Source: a virus. From it: 64,000 nt of DNA. Positions 14,570-23,546 of the stretch are shown here, piece after piece (position 1 is the stretch's first letter; every line of letters starts with the position of its first letter). The stretch is taken from positions 1 to 64,000 of the IMG/VR virus record IMGVR_UViG_3300029448_000014; one strand, written 5' to 3'. The notes under the pieces are model-generated. The model saw only the letters and a list, made by a program, of their open reading frames with translations, had not been told where the DNA came from and made no database searches. The translations under genes were made by a program, and so were the position numbers.

Positions 14570-16783
14570 TTAGAAGTCGTTGAGAATATGATCTTCTGTT
14601 AGTGGATCATCAGATGGACGAATCCATAGACGAATAGACTTAACTTTATTAGTCACAGGATCTTTACGTGAAGTATTTAATCGTCGCCAGCCAAGTGTCT
14701 GTAGGACATCAGCTACACGTCGAGCTTCCCGCCTCCCTTGTTGCCTAGGGTCAAGGTCAAGAGCTTTGGTAAGAACCTCAGCAGCAGTAACCTCTTCTCT
14801 AATTGTGACATAGTGACTAATTTTTTCCATCCAAGGATCTGGATCACCAAACTCTTGAATGTACTCAGCTATTTGTGCAATTTCCCCACTATTGAATTCA
14901 TATGAATTGCCATTTCGATAGGCTTGAACAGCTGAAGCCCAAAGGGAATCACGTTCATCGCTAATCTGCTTCCAAGGAATAAGGAAGCCACTGCCAATTT
15001 CAAGAGGTACAAAGCGACGATTCCCTGTACTGTCAACCAGAAACTGATTACGATTAGTCGTGCCAATCATAACAAAGCGACGAAGAAGTCGCTCTGGAAG
15101 ACTAGCATAAGGACGCCTTACTTCATCACAACGTGTTGTAATTAGATTCTTAAAGTTCTCAATATTACGAGACTGAAAGAAGTGATCAATCTCAGGAAGC
15201 TCTAGCAACCAAGCAACGTGCAATCTATATTGCTCTTTCATTAAGGTCTCCAATGGTGTAGAGACTTCAGCAAAGAGCTTCTCAGGAACAAGGCTACGGC
15301 TAAACATTGACTTACCGACGCCTTGTGCACCGACTAAGATCGGAAGCCAGGACATAGAGCAGCCAGGGTTATAAGCACGAGCTACTGCACCAATCATCAT
15401 CCGCTGCATAGCTAGGGTTGCTAGTTGATGCTTATTACCAAGAAATACTTCTCCTATGGAATCCCAGTCTTTATGTGGAATTGCATGTGCAGAACAGGAA
15501 TCTAAGTAGCTCTTGATAGGGCAGTACTTGTTTTTACCTGCTGCATATTGAATAGCTGACTTGATACGTTGCTCAGGAATAAAGACGCCATACTCACAAG
15601 CTAGCTTGGTAGTCATTAAGTCAAGGTCACTACCCTCTAACTCAATAGTTCGACCTTGAGCGTTGTTATATTCAATAGCCCCAGTAAGTTGATTTTTTCG
15701 TAAGTTACTGAGAATTTCTTTGACTTTGTTTACATCAGCTTCACGTTCTTTTGCAGCATCACTACTAGAACGCTTAGGTCTTCCTTTAGTTCTTTTGGCT
15801 AGAGAAGAATCGGGAATAGGTTCGAATACAGGATCCAATTTCATCTCCATGTTATTTATTACTTCATCAAAATTTGGCAGAGCATCAAACTCTATATAAC
15901 CTACCGCTGAACCGACTGCACCAAAGCGTAGCTCTGGAGGTAATTGTGATGACCAATTACTACTTTGTCGTTTAGCTAGTGAGTACAATTTAGCAGGGCC
16001 ACTATGGTTACCGAGACCACGCCATTTAAATGGTTGTATATTTTCTGGTTTTTCTCCATGGTGCCCACGTAATACCCAGTCAACCCAATCATCAAAGAGT
16101 GGTTGGCCTATGGCCGCACAGGCTGCCATAACTGGCACAAAACGTGTTTCATATTCGCCGTCTTCTGATGGCACTAAAAAGTTTTTAAGTAGCCACTGAC
16201 ATCTTTTGACATCTGTATCAGTTACATCGGACGCTACAAAATCTGTAGGGTCGTCATAGTCAATATCAGTCAGTAAGAACTCAGGGACAAGAGCACCTTC
16301 ATTAGTGAGCCAGTCAGCATTGGTGTTGCCATACCAAAGACGCTCTGACTTTTGACCACAGTTATCTTTAATAGTTTCAATACCGAGGTCAGCAAACAAA
16401 CGGTTAACGACAAGCCAGTAAGCACCACGATGCTGTGACGTAGAAGTCAGTTGCAACCCCAGGGGGAATAAAGCACGGAACCTGTGCTCTGCTTCCGTAT
16501 GACTAGCAGTGGTGTAGGTAGCAACACACCAATTACGTGCAGTATCTGTTTTCCAGAATGCATCAAGAGTAGTGTCACCATCAATATCTACAACAACTAA
16601 GTTGCTGCCTGATGCATTATCTACACGTCTGTGACGTTCAACAAAATGAGTGGCACACCAGCCGTAGCCGGCTTCCACCCATCCTCGTAGCCAAGTAAGG
16701 CTTTCTTCAATGTTTAGCCAGCCATGAGCTGGTTGCTTTTCTTTGTTTCGGCAGTCTTTATGTACTGCTATCCGCAGCTTCAT
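14570..16783 (-). CDS. fused AEP primase / VirE-type helicase
   Basis: 737 residues, the main replication initiation enzyme. N-terminal third: archaeo-eukaryotic primase-like, with NLVVVDIDGD (Asp66-Asp68), an ATYTTASHTEAEHRFRALF segment and a SERLWYGNT strand. C-terminal third: VirE-family ATPase with Walker A GAQGVGKS (485-492), Walker B WLLELPEID (about 525-533), a GTTNRNQF sensor and RRFVPLEIG. The middle (about 320-360) is a charged linker. The AEP+VirE fusion is common in phages and plasmids; it should both prime and unwind. It overlaps the nuclease gene upstream by 26 nt. Confidence 0.85.
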   Translation of the reverse strand: MKLRIAVHKDCRNKEKQPAHGWLNIEESLTWLRGWVEAGYGWCATHFVERHRRVDNASGSNLVVVDIDGDTTLDAFWKTDTARNWCVATYTTASHTEAEHRFRALFPLGLQLTSTSQHRGAYWLVVNRLFADLGIETIKDNCGQKSERLWYGNTNADWLTNEGALVPEFLLTDIDYDDPTDFVASDVTDTDVKRCQWLLKNFLVPSEDGEYETRFVPVMAACAAIGQPLFDDWVDWVLRGHHGEKPENIQPFKWRGLGNHSGPAKLYSLAKRQSSNWSSQLPPELRFGAVGSAVGYIEFDALPNFDEVINNMEMKLDPVFEPIPDSSLAKRTKGRPKRSSSDAAKEREADVNKVKEILSNLRKNQLTGAIEYNNAQGRTIELEGSDLDLMTTKLACEYGVFIPEQRIKSAIQYAAGKNKYCPIKSYLDSCSAHAIPHKDWDSIGEVFLGNKHQLATLAMQRMMIGAVARAYNPGCSMSWLPILVGAQGVGKSMFSRSLVPEKLFAEVSTPLETLMKEQYRLHVAWLLELPEIDHFFQSRNIENFKNLITTRCDEVRRPYASLPERLLRRFVMIGTTNRNQFLVDSTGNRRFVPLEIGSGFLIPWKQISDERDSLWASAVQAYRNGNSYEFNSGEIAQIAEYIQEFGDPDPWMEKISHYVTIREEVTAAEVLTKALDLDPRQQGRREARRVADVLQTLGWRRLNTSRKDPVTNKVKSIRLWIRPSDDPLTEDHILNDF

Positions 16784-17531
16784 TATTATCTTCCTCAGGG
16801 TAAAGTTCGTGAAACATTTTTGCTCTTTTTAAAAAGCGTGATTCATAAAGATCAAGCTGATCTCCATCAATGAAGATTGCTTGAGTAGTTTCTTCAGTAG
16901 CAACAAGGATGAGTGCTACATCACAGAGATAACCAACACGTTCGTTAAGAGCGTATCGGTATGCAGCCATTTGTTGCGCACACTTTTGAAACTTACGCCA
17001 TCCTCCATATCCAATTCGATCTCCCCTGTCAGGTGAGAAAGCAGAGTAAGGAGCGTTACTTGTTTTGAAGTCAGCGATGATTTTGACACCACCGATTTCT
17101 CCAATTAAATCTGGACAACCAGCATATAAATGTTCTGTACTCCAAACATATGCAACCTCTTTATCATCACTACGTAAATGATTCCAGTCAGGACGAAGCG
17201 GACGTTCCGACCAATGAATTGTATCAAACCAATCGAGATAAGTTGAGAGTCCGTTCCAAAAACTTTGATATTCTTCAGGAACTCCAGGATCAAGGCCACG
17301 AAGATAGTTTTCGCAACCAAGATGAATGGCAGTTCCACGAATACCAGCAGCTTCTAAGGCTCCTGGGTTTTTATCTTGCCACTGACGTAAGCCTGCCTTT
17401 GATTTTTCACTCTCAGTACCGGAAAGGACCGTCGTAACTGACGGCATATATAGGCCGGAGCATAAGTATTTACGGTGTCCTGCGCTTGTTTGTATACGAT
17501 AAGGCTTATCATGTGTTGTGGAAGATGTCAT
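16758..17531 (-). CDS. PD-(D/E)XK nuclease, RecB/Cas4-like
   Basis: 257 residues. The active-site core is YAGCPDLIGEIGGVKIIADF then KTS: the PD in CPDL and D-x-K in ADFKTS, followed by a conserved Q..AY (QQMAAYRYAL). This matches PD-(D/E)XK exonucleases of the Cas4/RecB superfamily used by phages for recombination or end processing. The N-terminal YMPSVTTVLSGT with TAIHLGCENYLRG is also typical of this group. It lies in the replication operon, overlapping the primase-helicase. Confidence 0.85.
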   Translation of the reverse strand: MTSSTTHDKPYRIQTSAGHRKYLCSGLYMPSVTTVLSGTESEKSKAGLRQWQDKNPGALEAAGIRGTAIHLGCENYLRGLDPGVPEEYQSFWNGLSTYLDWFDTIHWSERPLRPDWNHLRSDDKEVAYVWSTEHLYAGCPDLIGEIGGVKIIADFKTSNAPYSAFSPDRGDRIGYGGWRKFQKCAQQMAAYRYALNERVGYLCDVALILVATEETTQAIFIDGDQLDLYESRFLKRAKMFHELYPEEDNNEAADSST

Positions 17532-17950
17532 TAATAATCTGCGTCTTGTTCTACGCTTTGTGTGAAGGTGTCGCTGTACGTTGGGCCTTGGCGAGGCGCC
17601 GCCCCTGCCGCATTAGCTTGGGCTGACGGTTGAAACATTTGATATAGAGTTCCAACGGCTTGGCCGACTGCATCAACAACATTTGAATTAGCGTCAATTT
17701 GTTGCATAAGTTGTGCAACTTCATTGCGCATATCGGCAATTTCTCCACGCAAATCAATGATGTGATCCATCAAAGAAGGTGGTCGTGTAGCAAGTAAGTC
17801 TGGATTGGTAAGTCCGACTTGTGGTTGTGGAACAATAGGTGGAGCAGGTACAGGTGCAGCCGGAGCATTACCTGTGATTTGCTGCCCTGCCATAATTTGT
17901 GCAAGACGCTCCTGCATTTCAGGAGGTAAATTTTGAAGTGCGTTAGTCAT
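17531..17950 (-). CDS. hypothetical Pro/Gln-rich coiled-coil protein
   Basis: 139 residues: helical N-terminus (QNLPPEMQERLAQIMAGQ), a Pro/Val/Ala-rich linker (about 28-50), a coiled coil (HIIDLRGEIADMRNEVAQLM) and an acidic end. It overlaps the nuclease start by 1 nt and follows the ssDNA-binding-like protein. Position and architecture suggest an accessory replication factor; not recognised. Confidence 0.5.
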   Translation of the reverse strand: MTNALQNLPPEMQERLAQIMAGQQITGNAPAAPVPAPPIVPQPQVGLTNPDLLATRPPSLMDHIIDLRGEIADMRNEVAQLMQQIDANSNVVDAVGQAVGTLYQMFQPSAQANAAGAAPRQGPTYSDTFTQSVEQDADY

Positions 17951-17952
17951 AA

Positions 17953-18690
17953 TTAAAACTCAGTGTTATCTTGTTCTGGTACAGCATTAGTTACAGTCGG
18001 TGCGACTACAGCGCCTCGCTTATCCTGTCCGCCAGCAGGGAGACCTTTTTCGTTAGTTGCACGGCCCTCAAAAGGATCCTTTCCTTCAAAGAAATTGGGG
18101 AGCCAAATACTATCTCGTGAGGTCTTCCACTCTTCAGCAATTTTCGCCGGTACTTTACGTACTTTCGGAAGAATACTATATGTAGTTTCCAGCCCAGCTC
18201 CCTTACGGCTAATTTTAATCGAAAAATTTGCCAAGCCTTCTTCTGTCCAAGTGTAGTCTTCAATTTCTTGAAGGACTTCTGTAAGTTGATCACGGATTGA
18301 TTTCTGCTCAATAAATAAAACTTCTAATCGTGCACGTGTTGCTGAGGTTGCAACCCATGCAAGGAAGCGGCGGGGTTTGACATAACTTCCGTCGATTTTG
18401 GGGCGATCTGGTTTGGACCAGTCGGTTTCACGGGCAATATCAGTAGGAGAACCAGGGTGGCTCCTAGTAACGACGTAACCATTAAAGCGGAGGTCACCGG
18501 TCTTAGGATCTTGGATTTCTGATGCATACTGCCAGCCTGTAATAGCGTGACCTGTTTCATAACATCCAAGAAGTCTAAATTCCTCTGATTCTCCATCTTT
18601 TAGTGAACTAGGTTTCCAGTATGGTTGTGGTTCTTGTGTTGTAATTTTGTTGTCCGCCAGTAATTCTGGTGGAAGGACTTGTAGGTTCAT
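17953..18690 (-). CDS. putative ssDNA-binding protein with acidic tail
   Basis: 245 residues. It ends in a flexible tail closing EQDNTEF, the acid-plus-terminal-Phe ending of phage ssDNA-binding proteins such as T7 gp2.5. The body has many aromatic and basic residues and probable OB-fold strands, but no diagnostic motif. It is the first gene of the operon leading to nuclease and primase-helicase, where an SSB is expected. Two other OB-fold proteins (19070, 36093) exist, so roles may be divided. Confidence 0.45.
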   Translation of the reverse strand: MNLQVLPPELLADNKITTQEPQPYWKPSSLKDGESEEFRLLGCYETGHAITGWQYASEIQDPKTGDLRFNGYVVTRSHPGSPTDIARETDWSKPDRPKIDGSYVKPRRFLAWVATSATRARLEVLFIEQKSIRDQLTEVLQEIEDYTWTEEGLANFSIKISRKGAGLETTYSILPKVRKVPAKIAEEWKTSRDSIWLPNFFEGKDPFEGRATNEKGLPAGGQDKRGAVVAPTVTNAVPEQDNTEF

Positions 18691-18753
18691 ATGAAGTGAC
18701 TATCAACTATTCAAATATACTTAGTACAATAAGTAAATGTGAGTTAATTAGTC

Positions 18754-18978
18754 ATGCGATTTGCTAAAGAATACGTAGATCCAGAGTTGCTTGAAGCTCT
18801 TCTACCAGATCTAGGTAGACCAGGCACGAATTACGACCAATATGAAATCTTAACTCCACCAGCGGAAGGTGGCTATTCAACATTCAAATTAACTCCAGAG
18901 TTGGAAGATTTTTTTGCTAGTCAACGTGGTTTTAGACACCATGGGTGGATGGGCGGACCAACACCAGACCAATACTAA
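18754..18978 (+). CDS. small hypothetical protein (74 aa)
   Basis: A + strand gene between two - strand genes, diverging from the SSB-like gene. 74 residues with balanced composition (YVDPELLEALLPDLG at the start, GGYSTFKLTPELEDFF in the middle). No family recognised. Confidence 0.55.
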   Translation: MRFAKEYVDPELLEALLPDLGRPGTNYDQYEILTPPAEGGYSTFKLTPELEDFFASQRGFRHHGWMGGPTPDQY

Positions 18979-19040
18979 TTTTTCAAATCACCTTTCTTTG
19001 AAGCGTTTCCAGAGCGTTAATCGCTTCAGCTACACTCATT

Positions 19041-19062
19041 AAAAAAGCCGGTGCTAACCGGC
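19041..19062 (-). terminator. rho-independent terminator of the OB-fold gene
   Basis: On the - strand: GCCGGT-TAGC-ACCGGC followed by TTTTTT (19046 to 19041). It begins 8 nt after the stop of the OB-fold protein gene at 19070, as expected for its terminator. Member of the GTTA-loop family, with GCTA as the + strand loop. Confidence 0.8.
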
Positions 19063-19069
19063 AGTATTA

Positions 19070-19729
19070 TTAGTAATCTGGCGTCGGATCAAGTTCTGTA
19101 TATCCTACTGCTGAACCACTTGATTGTGGATTATTAGACTGACGTTGCTGATCAGCTCTGGTACTAAAGTCAGTTGCAACAATAGCTCGATATGGACTAT
19201 CTGAATCATCTTTACGATATTCGCGAAGATAACCTTGGACGCAAATAGCACGACCTTTTCGGCACCTTTCAGTTAGCTTTTTCTTACGTGATTCGTGAGT
19301 CTCTAAGTAAAGCCAGGTAGTGACACTAGAGTTATCTAGTGAAGTACCGATTTTGACAGCAATTTGACTATTCTTGCGTTCTTTAATTTCATCGCTACCA
19401 AAGAATGCATTTCCAAGAACGACTTGATTGCAATACATATCTTGTGGGATATTGGTTTCTATCGTAGTGATAATCAGATCCAATGGCTTAGATGTATCGT
19501 CACTAAAGTGAATGTTGCCAGTCACTAAAGCTCTGGTGCCTGCTTTCCAGTTTTGGAAAGTTGTAAGTTTGGCACCGGCTTTGTCGTAACAGAGTAGACG
19601 TAGTTTGACCTCTGAGCCACTGTTACCAGCGGGCACAATAGCGTCAGCACCCCGATAGTCCAACCCATAAGCGTTGATTGGATCGTTAATGGGAGATTTG
19701 AATTCAACGGTTGCTGCTATAAAGTTCAT
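19070..19729 (-). CDS. ssb: single-stranded DNA-binding protein, two OB folds
   Basis: 219 residues. The second half (about 105-185) matches an SSB OB fold: NQVVLGNAFFGSDEIKERKN, IAVKIGTSLD..VTTWLYLET, KKKLTERCRKGRAICVQGYL and AIVATDFS. The first 100 residues form a similar beta series, suggesting a duplicated fold. The tail ends in acidic/aromatic residues (TELDPTPDY). It likely protects ssDNA in replication. It has a terminator directly after its stop. Confidence 0.7.
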   Translation of the reverse strand: MNFIAATVEFKSPINDPINAYGLDYRGADAIVPAGNSGSEVKLRLLCYDKAGAKLTTFQNWKAGTRALVTGNIHFSDDTSKPLDLIITTIETNIPQDMYCNQVVLGNAFFGSDEIKERKNSQIAVKIGTSLDNSSVTTWLYLETHESRKKKLTERCRKGRAICVQGYLREYRKDDSDSPYRAIVATDFSTRADQQRQSNNPQSSGSAVGYTELDPTPDY

Positions 19730-19768
19730 TTAGACAGATATAGATATTATCAGTCTCAATCATATACA

Positions 19769-20401
19769 TTAACCCCACATTGCGCGAGATATATTTGGAA
19801 GTTCAGTGTCAAGAATTTCACCAACTGACCTTGCAATCTTCATATGCTCTTTTTGGGTACCATTTTCTCCGCGTAAAGCTACGTAATGAAGCCAACTTCG
19901 GATTGTTCCTGACATATAAAGCCTGGTCACAGTATTTAGTGGCAGAACAGCACGTGCACATTCTTTAGCTACATCTGAATGCAACAGAGATTCATACAAA
20001 TTGACTGACTCTCGAAAGTGATCGTCGATTCTATTCTTATAATATTCTAAAGTTTCTTTAGGTAGGTCATCAATAGAGTTCTGCCTATTGCTTGTGTCTT
20101 GTCTGCGTAATTCAGGAAGAACAGTTGCAAAAGTGTCTGTAGGAATCGCGTACCGTTGAGAAAACTCTTGAAAAGAAAAACTACGATGACGCAAAATCTG
20201 TGAAGAAATAGCGCGAGTCGTATGAATTTCAATGCACATTGATGCCATTTCGAATGGGCTCCAATGCTTATGTTTGATTAGATACTTAAGTAGTTTCTTT
20301 GAATCAGGATTGTTTTCATTAGAAGGATTGGAAACTCTAGCAATTTTTCCAATAAGTTGTTCAGCATCTGGAGTTACCCAGATGAGTTTAGCGCTGTGCA
20401 T
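19769..20401 (-). CDS. thyX: flavin-dependent thymidylate synthase
   Basis: 210 residues. The ThyX signature RHRSFSFQEFSQRY (71-84) fits the family motif RHR-x7-8-S-x-R-Y. The N-terminal helices and a C-terminal RSWLHYVALR are also typical. It makes dTMP from dUMP using methylene-tetrahydrofolate and FADH2, and sits beside the ribonucleotide reductase genes, forming a nucleotide-supply module common in cyanophages. Full length, probably active. Confidence 0.93.
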   Translation of the reverse strand: MHSAKLIWVTPDAEQLIGKIARVSNPSNENNPDSKKLLKYLIKHKHWSPFEMASMCIEIHTTRAISSQILRHRSFSFQEFSQRYAIPTDTFATVLPELRRQDTSNRQNSIDDLPKETLEYYKNRIDDHFRESVNLYESLLHSDVAKECARAVLPLNTVTRLYMSGTIRSWLHYVALRGENGTQKEHMKIARSVGEILDTELPNISRAMWG

Positions 20402-20425
20402 AACTTGTCAAAAATTTTTTAAGAT

Positions 20426-20644
20426 TTAGGAGTCTTCATGTGTTGGGATTGTAGATTCCAATTTATCCTCTACTCTATCCAATTCAAGTATTTGGTTGAC
20501 GTGATATTTTCGCCAATCATCGATAGCGAGTTTAAACCCTAATACAAGATTATTGCCAAAATCAGGCGAATCGTGCTGAATGTCTGCAATAAAATCAGCA
20601 AACATCTCTGCGTAGTATTTAGTTGTTCCATATTCACTTGTCAT
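20426..20644 (-). CDS. small hypothetical protein (72 aa)
   Basis: 72 residues, acidic and helical (MFADFIADIQHDSP). Its start overlaps the stop of the preceding gene by 4 nt (ATGA), showing coupling within the nrd-thyX operon. Similar small proteins occur among cyanophage nucleotide genes; function unknown. Confidence 0.6.
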   Translation of the reverse strand: MTSEYGTTKYYAEMFADFIADIQHDSPDFGNNLVLGFKLAIDDWRKYHVNQILELDRVEDKLESTIPTHEDS

Positions 20645-20934
20645 TCTTCTTTCCCTCCAGTTTGAATTCTTCCATACATATTTGGTCTGATGTTGCCGTA
20701 GCCAGATTTGACAGTCTTTACTTTACCTTTGAGAGGCTGTACTTTATCGTAGTAAGCATCAAAGATATCAACCTTATTGTAGGCACGTACAGCGTCATAT
20801 AAGATTTTACCTTCAATTTGATACATAACAATGTGTGTATCTGAAGGCAAACCTTTGTGGTCAAAAGTCTCTGGGTCTATTTCTTGATCAAGTATTTGTA
20901 TTCTGTTCAGTTCTTGTTTAGTAAATTCAAGCAT
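20641..20934 (-). CDS. hypothetical protein (97 aa)
   Basis: 97 residues, alpha/beta, with a basic Gly/Lys/Arg end. It directly follows NrdB with no gap and overlaps the next gene by ATGA. Glutaredoxin-like proteins often sit here but I see no CxxC, so no function is assigned. Confidence 0.6.
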   Translation of the reverse strand: MLEFTKQELNRIQILDQEIDPETFDHKGLPSDTHIVMYQIEGKILYDAVRAYNKVDIFDAYYDKVQPLKGKVKTVKSGYGNIRPNMYGRIQTGGKEE

Positions 20935-21669
20935 TTATGCGTATTGAGGTAAGTTTTGGTTGGCAGTTTCAAAAAAAGCTGGCATTCTGCTAGCTCTTGT
21001 TTCCGCTAGACCTTCGGCTTTTCCACGGGTGTACAAGCTATCTGAACATCCCAGCCAGAAGTTCGACGAGAGATGCTTGTTATCTGCTTCCCCTTTAAGG
21101 GATTGAAGCACCCAAGCAACCGTAGCTCTTCTAAGGTTATTGAGCTCTTTGTCAGACGTAAGACCGAGCTCTTGGCAGACGAGGGTGTTGGCTGCGACGT
21201 GGGTAGTTTCGTCTCTGCTGATATCGGCGCTTGTAGTACGTAATCCTGTATCTCCGAGGAATCGGAAGATGGGGAGGAGAACGAAGAAAACACTACGCTC
21301 CAACACAACTGCCTTGAGGACTGGATGTCGGTCGAGTTCGAGCCACGCTTTAGTAATGCGCGAAGCTTCCTTCTCAATCCGATCGGGGATTCGATGCGCT
21401 TTAGCAGCGAAATTGAGGGCAATATCATGGTTATCTTCATCTTTAACGTTAGAAAGCAGCAGTTCTTTACATCCTTCAATATTAGGTAAGTCGCCTTTCA
21501 TTGCCTCTGCAATAAAGTTACCAACAGGAATCTCTAAACTTCGCAATGCAAGTGCTCGTTGTACTGCTTCTTCACCACCAATTAGTAGTTTACCAGCAGA
21601 TACTTGAACAGGTGTCCAAGTTCTTTTACGCTGATGAAGGTGAATATAAGGTGTTGCTGCTTTTGTCAT
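20935..21669 (-). CDS. nrdB: ribonucleotide reductase small subunit, Tyr-less
   Basis: 244 residues, ferritin-like. Two ExxH metal motifs are visible: E78-D-N-H81 and E154-T-T-H157; Glu46 and Glu124 complete a dimetal site with class I spacing between Glu124 and Glu154. At the place of the radical Tyr (four after the first His) there is Leu85, so a classical tyrosyl radical cannot form here. This fits the short cyanopodovirus-type class I RNR clade that was long annotated as class II. The C-terminal residues should dock to NrdA, encoded directly upstream. Confidence 0.8.
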   Translation of the reverse strand: MTKAATPYIHLHQRKRTWTPVQVSAGKLLIGGEEAVQRALALRSLEIPVGNFIAEAMKGDLPNIEGCKELLLSNVKDEDNHDIALNFAAKAHRIPDRIEKEASRITKAWLELDRHPVLKAVVLERSVFFVLLPIFRFLGDTGLRTTSADISRDETTHVAANTLVCQELGLTSDKELNNLRRATVAWVLQSLKGEADNKHLSSNFWLGCSDSLYTRGKAEGLAETRASRMPAFFETANQNLPQYA

Positions 21670-21687
21670 TGGTATATACGGTGTAGT

Positions 21688-23115
21688 TTATTCAGCACAA
21701 CCGACACAAAGTGTTGGGTCAGTGAATTGATCTAGGTTAGGTACAGCATCAGTCTCATCATCAATATCATTGAAGTCAAATAAATCACCAAACTGATTAT
21801 CGAGTGCAACCATGGCATCGTCTTTAGCTTGTGTATTTTGATTTACTTGTAATGAGTAATACATACTTGTTTGCGGTGAAGTTAACCACTCATCAATAAA
21901 TTGATCAGTATAGGAAACTACATCGCTCCAAGTGTTGTAGCTGTAACCGTGACATAGATTAGTACGCATCAGCATTTCCATAATGCCGTTAACAACTTGT
22001 GTGTAAACAGGCCAACCAACTTGATCAGCTGTTTCAACGTTGCCGTAGTCATAATGTTCTACGCCAAATGTAGAGCTGTCCCTATCAACTTTGCGCCCAA
22101 TCGGTGGTGCGATTTCGGGTGCAGTTGTATAGCCTGCTCGGTCTTTGTAGCGATATGAGCAAGAGGCCGTTGGTGCAATTGCAAATGCTCGATCCATGTT
22201 GGCGGATTTAGCAATGTCAGCTGCAGCATTGATACCTGCTTGAAGTGCTTTTACAATCTTAATAGCTTCAGGAGTCACTAAATAATCACCATCAGCATAG
22301 AGGTGATAGTTAAGCGCATCAGCAAATTGAGCATATGTAACCCCTTCCAATGAAAGGAGATTAGCAAGACCAAGCATTCCTAAACCTACTTGTCTATCAT
22401 CTTCTTGAGAAAGATACTCGCCAGTTTTCTCAACACCGGTTTTTGCATGAAGCTCGATGAGCTGTGTCATTCCCGTAGAGAATGCACCAACAATATCTTC
22501 TGGACGACAACCGCCTAGTGATATGTGTTGTAACAAGCAAGTGCCCCTTGATTTGAGAAAAACTTCAAGGCAAACGTTGGCATAAATACGTTCGCCTTTA
22601 TTATCTTTTCGAATCTTCGCTAACCAAATATCGCCACGTGAGATGCCCTTAAGAATTGCATTACGTACTTCTTCATTTGCATTGTTCCACATCTTTTCAT
22701 TAAGATTAATGCAACGTTTAGCCCATGGAATTTCGTGACGTGGTGTCTCAATGAACTCAAGGATATCTTTGTGTTCAAGGTCTAGATGCAGGACAACCGC
22801 ACCATTTTTGTAGACACCGCCTCTGCGGAGCTGCTCATTAAGACAGCTATATATTTTGCCAAAAGAGACTGGACCAGAAGCTACCAGACCTTTACCGTTG
22901 TCTTCACCTGCAGCACGAAGCTTACTTAAATGAACAGCTACTCCTGCCCCAAATCTCAATCCGTGGCTGACATAGCGCCAGCTAGCCTCAATGCCATTAC
23001 GGCCTTCCATACTATCTTCAACTACAAAAACGGTACATGAAACGGGCAAGCGGCTAGTAGGGTCATCAATCCAATTTTGAACGCGACCAGTGCGGGCTAT
23101 TAAATTATTTTCCAT
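21688..23115 (-). CDS. nrdA: ribonucleotide reductase large subunit, short form
   Basis: 475 residues, far shorter than the 700-850 of host enzymes and without an ATP-cone. Catalytic residues: Cys27 (PVSCTVF), the N-x-C-x-E motif NVCLE (Cys182, Glu184), Cys193 (GTCLLQ), and the phosphate loop region APTASCSYRY. The C-terminal tail ends CVGCAE, with the redox pair Cys470/Cys473. It reduces ribonucleotides together with the Tyr-less small subunit. The thioredoxin-like protein at 24492 is a plausible reductant. The start overlaps MazG by 11 nt. Confidence 0.88.
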   Translation of the reverse strand: MENNLIARTGRVQNWIDDPTSRLPVSCTVFVVEDSMEGRNGIEASWRYVSHGLRFGAGVAVHLSKLRAAGEDNGKGLVASGPVSFGKIYSCLNEQLRRGGVYKNGAVVLHLDLEHKDILEFIETPRHEIPWAKRCINLNEKMWNNANEEVRNAILKGISRGDIWLAKIRKDNKGERIYANVCLEVFLKSRGTCLLQHISLGGCRPEDIVGAFSTGMTQLIELHAKTGVEKTGEYLSQEDDRQVGLGMLGLANLLSLEGVTYAQFADALNYHLYADGDYLVTPEAIKIVKALQAGINAAADIAKSANMDRAFAIAPTASCSYRYKDRAGYTTAPEIAPPIGRKVDRDSSTFGVEHYDYGNVETADQVGWPVYTQVVNGIMEMLMRTNLCHGYSYNTWSDVVSYTDQFIDEWLTSPQTSMYYSLQVNQNTQAKDDAMVALDNQFGDLFDFNDIDDETDAVPNLDQFTDPTLCVGCAE

Positions 23116-23545
23116 AGGTATCGTAGTCAGTTGATGTTGTTTGTGGAACGCAGTCTTGGAGATTCGGAGGCATATAATTAGGACCTTTCAATACCTTACC
23201 GTCAGCCCTATAGATGGGTTTTCCTTGTTCATCTAGTTTACTCATATTAGAATCGTAAACGCGCTGCATTGCTTCATCTAGGTCAAGATTAAACGCAGCA
23301 GCAAACTGATAGCAAACAAAAACAACGTCAGATAGTTCTTTGAGAAGATTTATTCGTTTTGCATTGTTTTCGGGGTCTGCATATACTTCATCAGATGCAT
23401 CTAAAAATTCCTTTGACTCTTCACAGATAAGGCCAACTTGCATGTCCCATAATTGCTTTTTGACGAAACCATAACGGGACAGATTGTCAAGTGATTCTTG
23501 ATTAAATGTTTCGCGGAATATTTGTGCTTGTTCTTGTAATGTCAT
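23105..23545 (-). CDS. mazG: MazG-family pyrophosphohydrolase
   Basis: 146 residues of the all-alpha NTP pyrophosphatase type: EESKEFLDA (the ExxE(x)12-28ExxD pattern), then LKELSDVVFVCYQFAAAFNL and DSNMSKLDEQGKP, with GPNYMPPNL near the end, as in phage MazG-like proteins. Metal residues Glu/Glu and Glu/Asp are present. MazG in cyanophages may adjust (d)NTP pools or, as proposed, ppGpp; the latter is debated. Overlaps nrdA by 11 nt. Confidence 0.88.
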   Translation of the reverse strand: MTLQEQAQIFRETFNQESLDNLSRYGFVKKQLWDMQVGLICEESKEFLDASDEVYADPENNAKRINLLKELSDVVFVCYQFAAAFNLDLDEAMQRVYDSNMSKLDEQGKPIYRADGKVLKGPNYMPPNLQDCVPQTTSTDYDTYGK

Positions 23546-23546
23546 T

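Noticed and set aside
21140-21607. 155-residue + strand ORF inside nrdB
   Set aside because: Antisense shadow of nrdB; Ser/Arg/Leu-rich composition typical of reading the opposite strand of a coding region.
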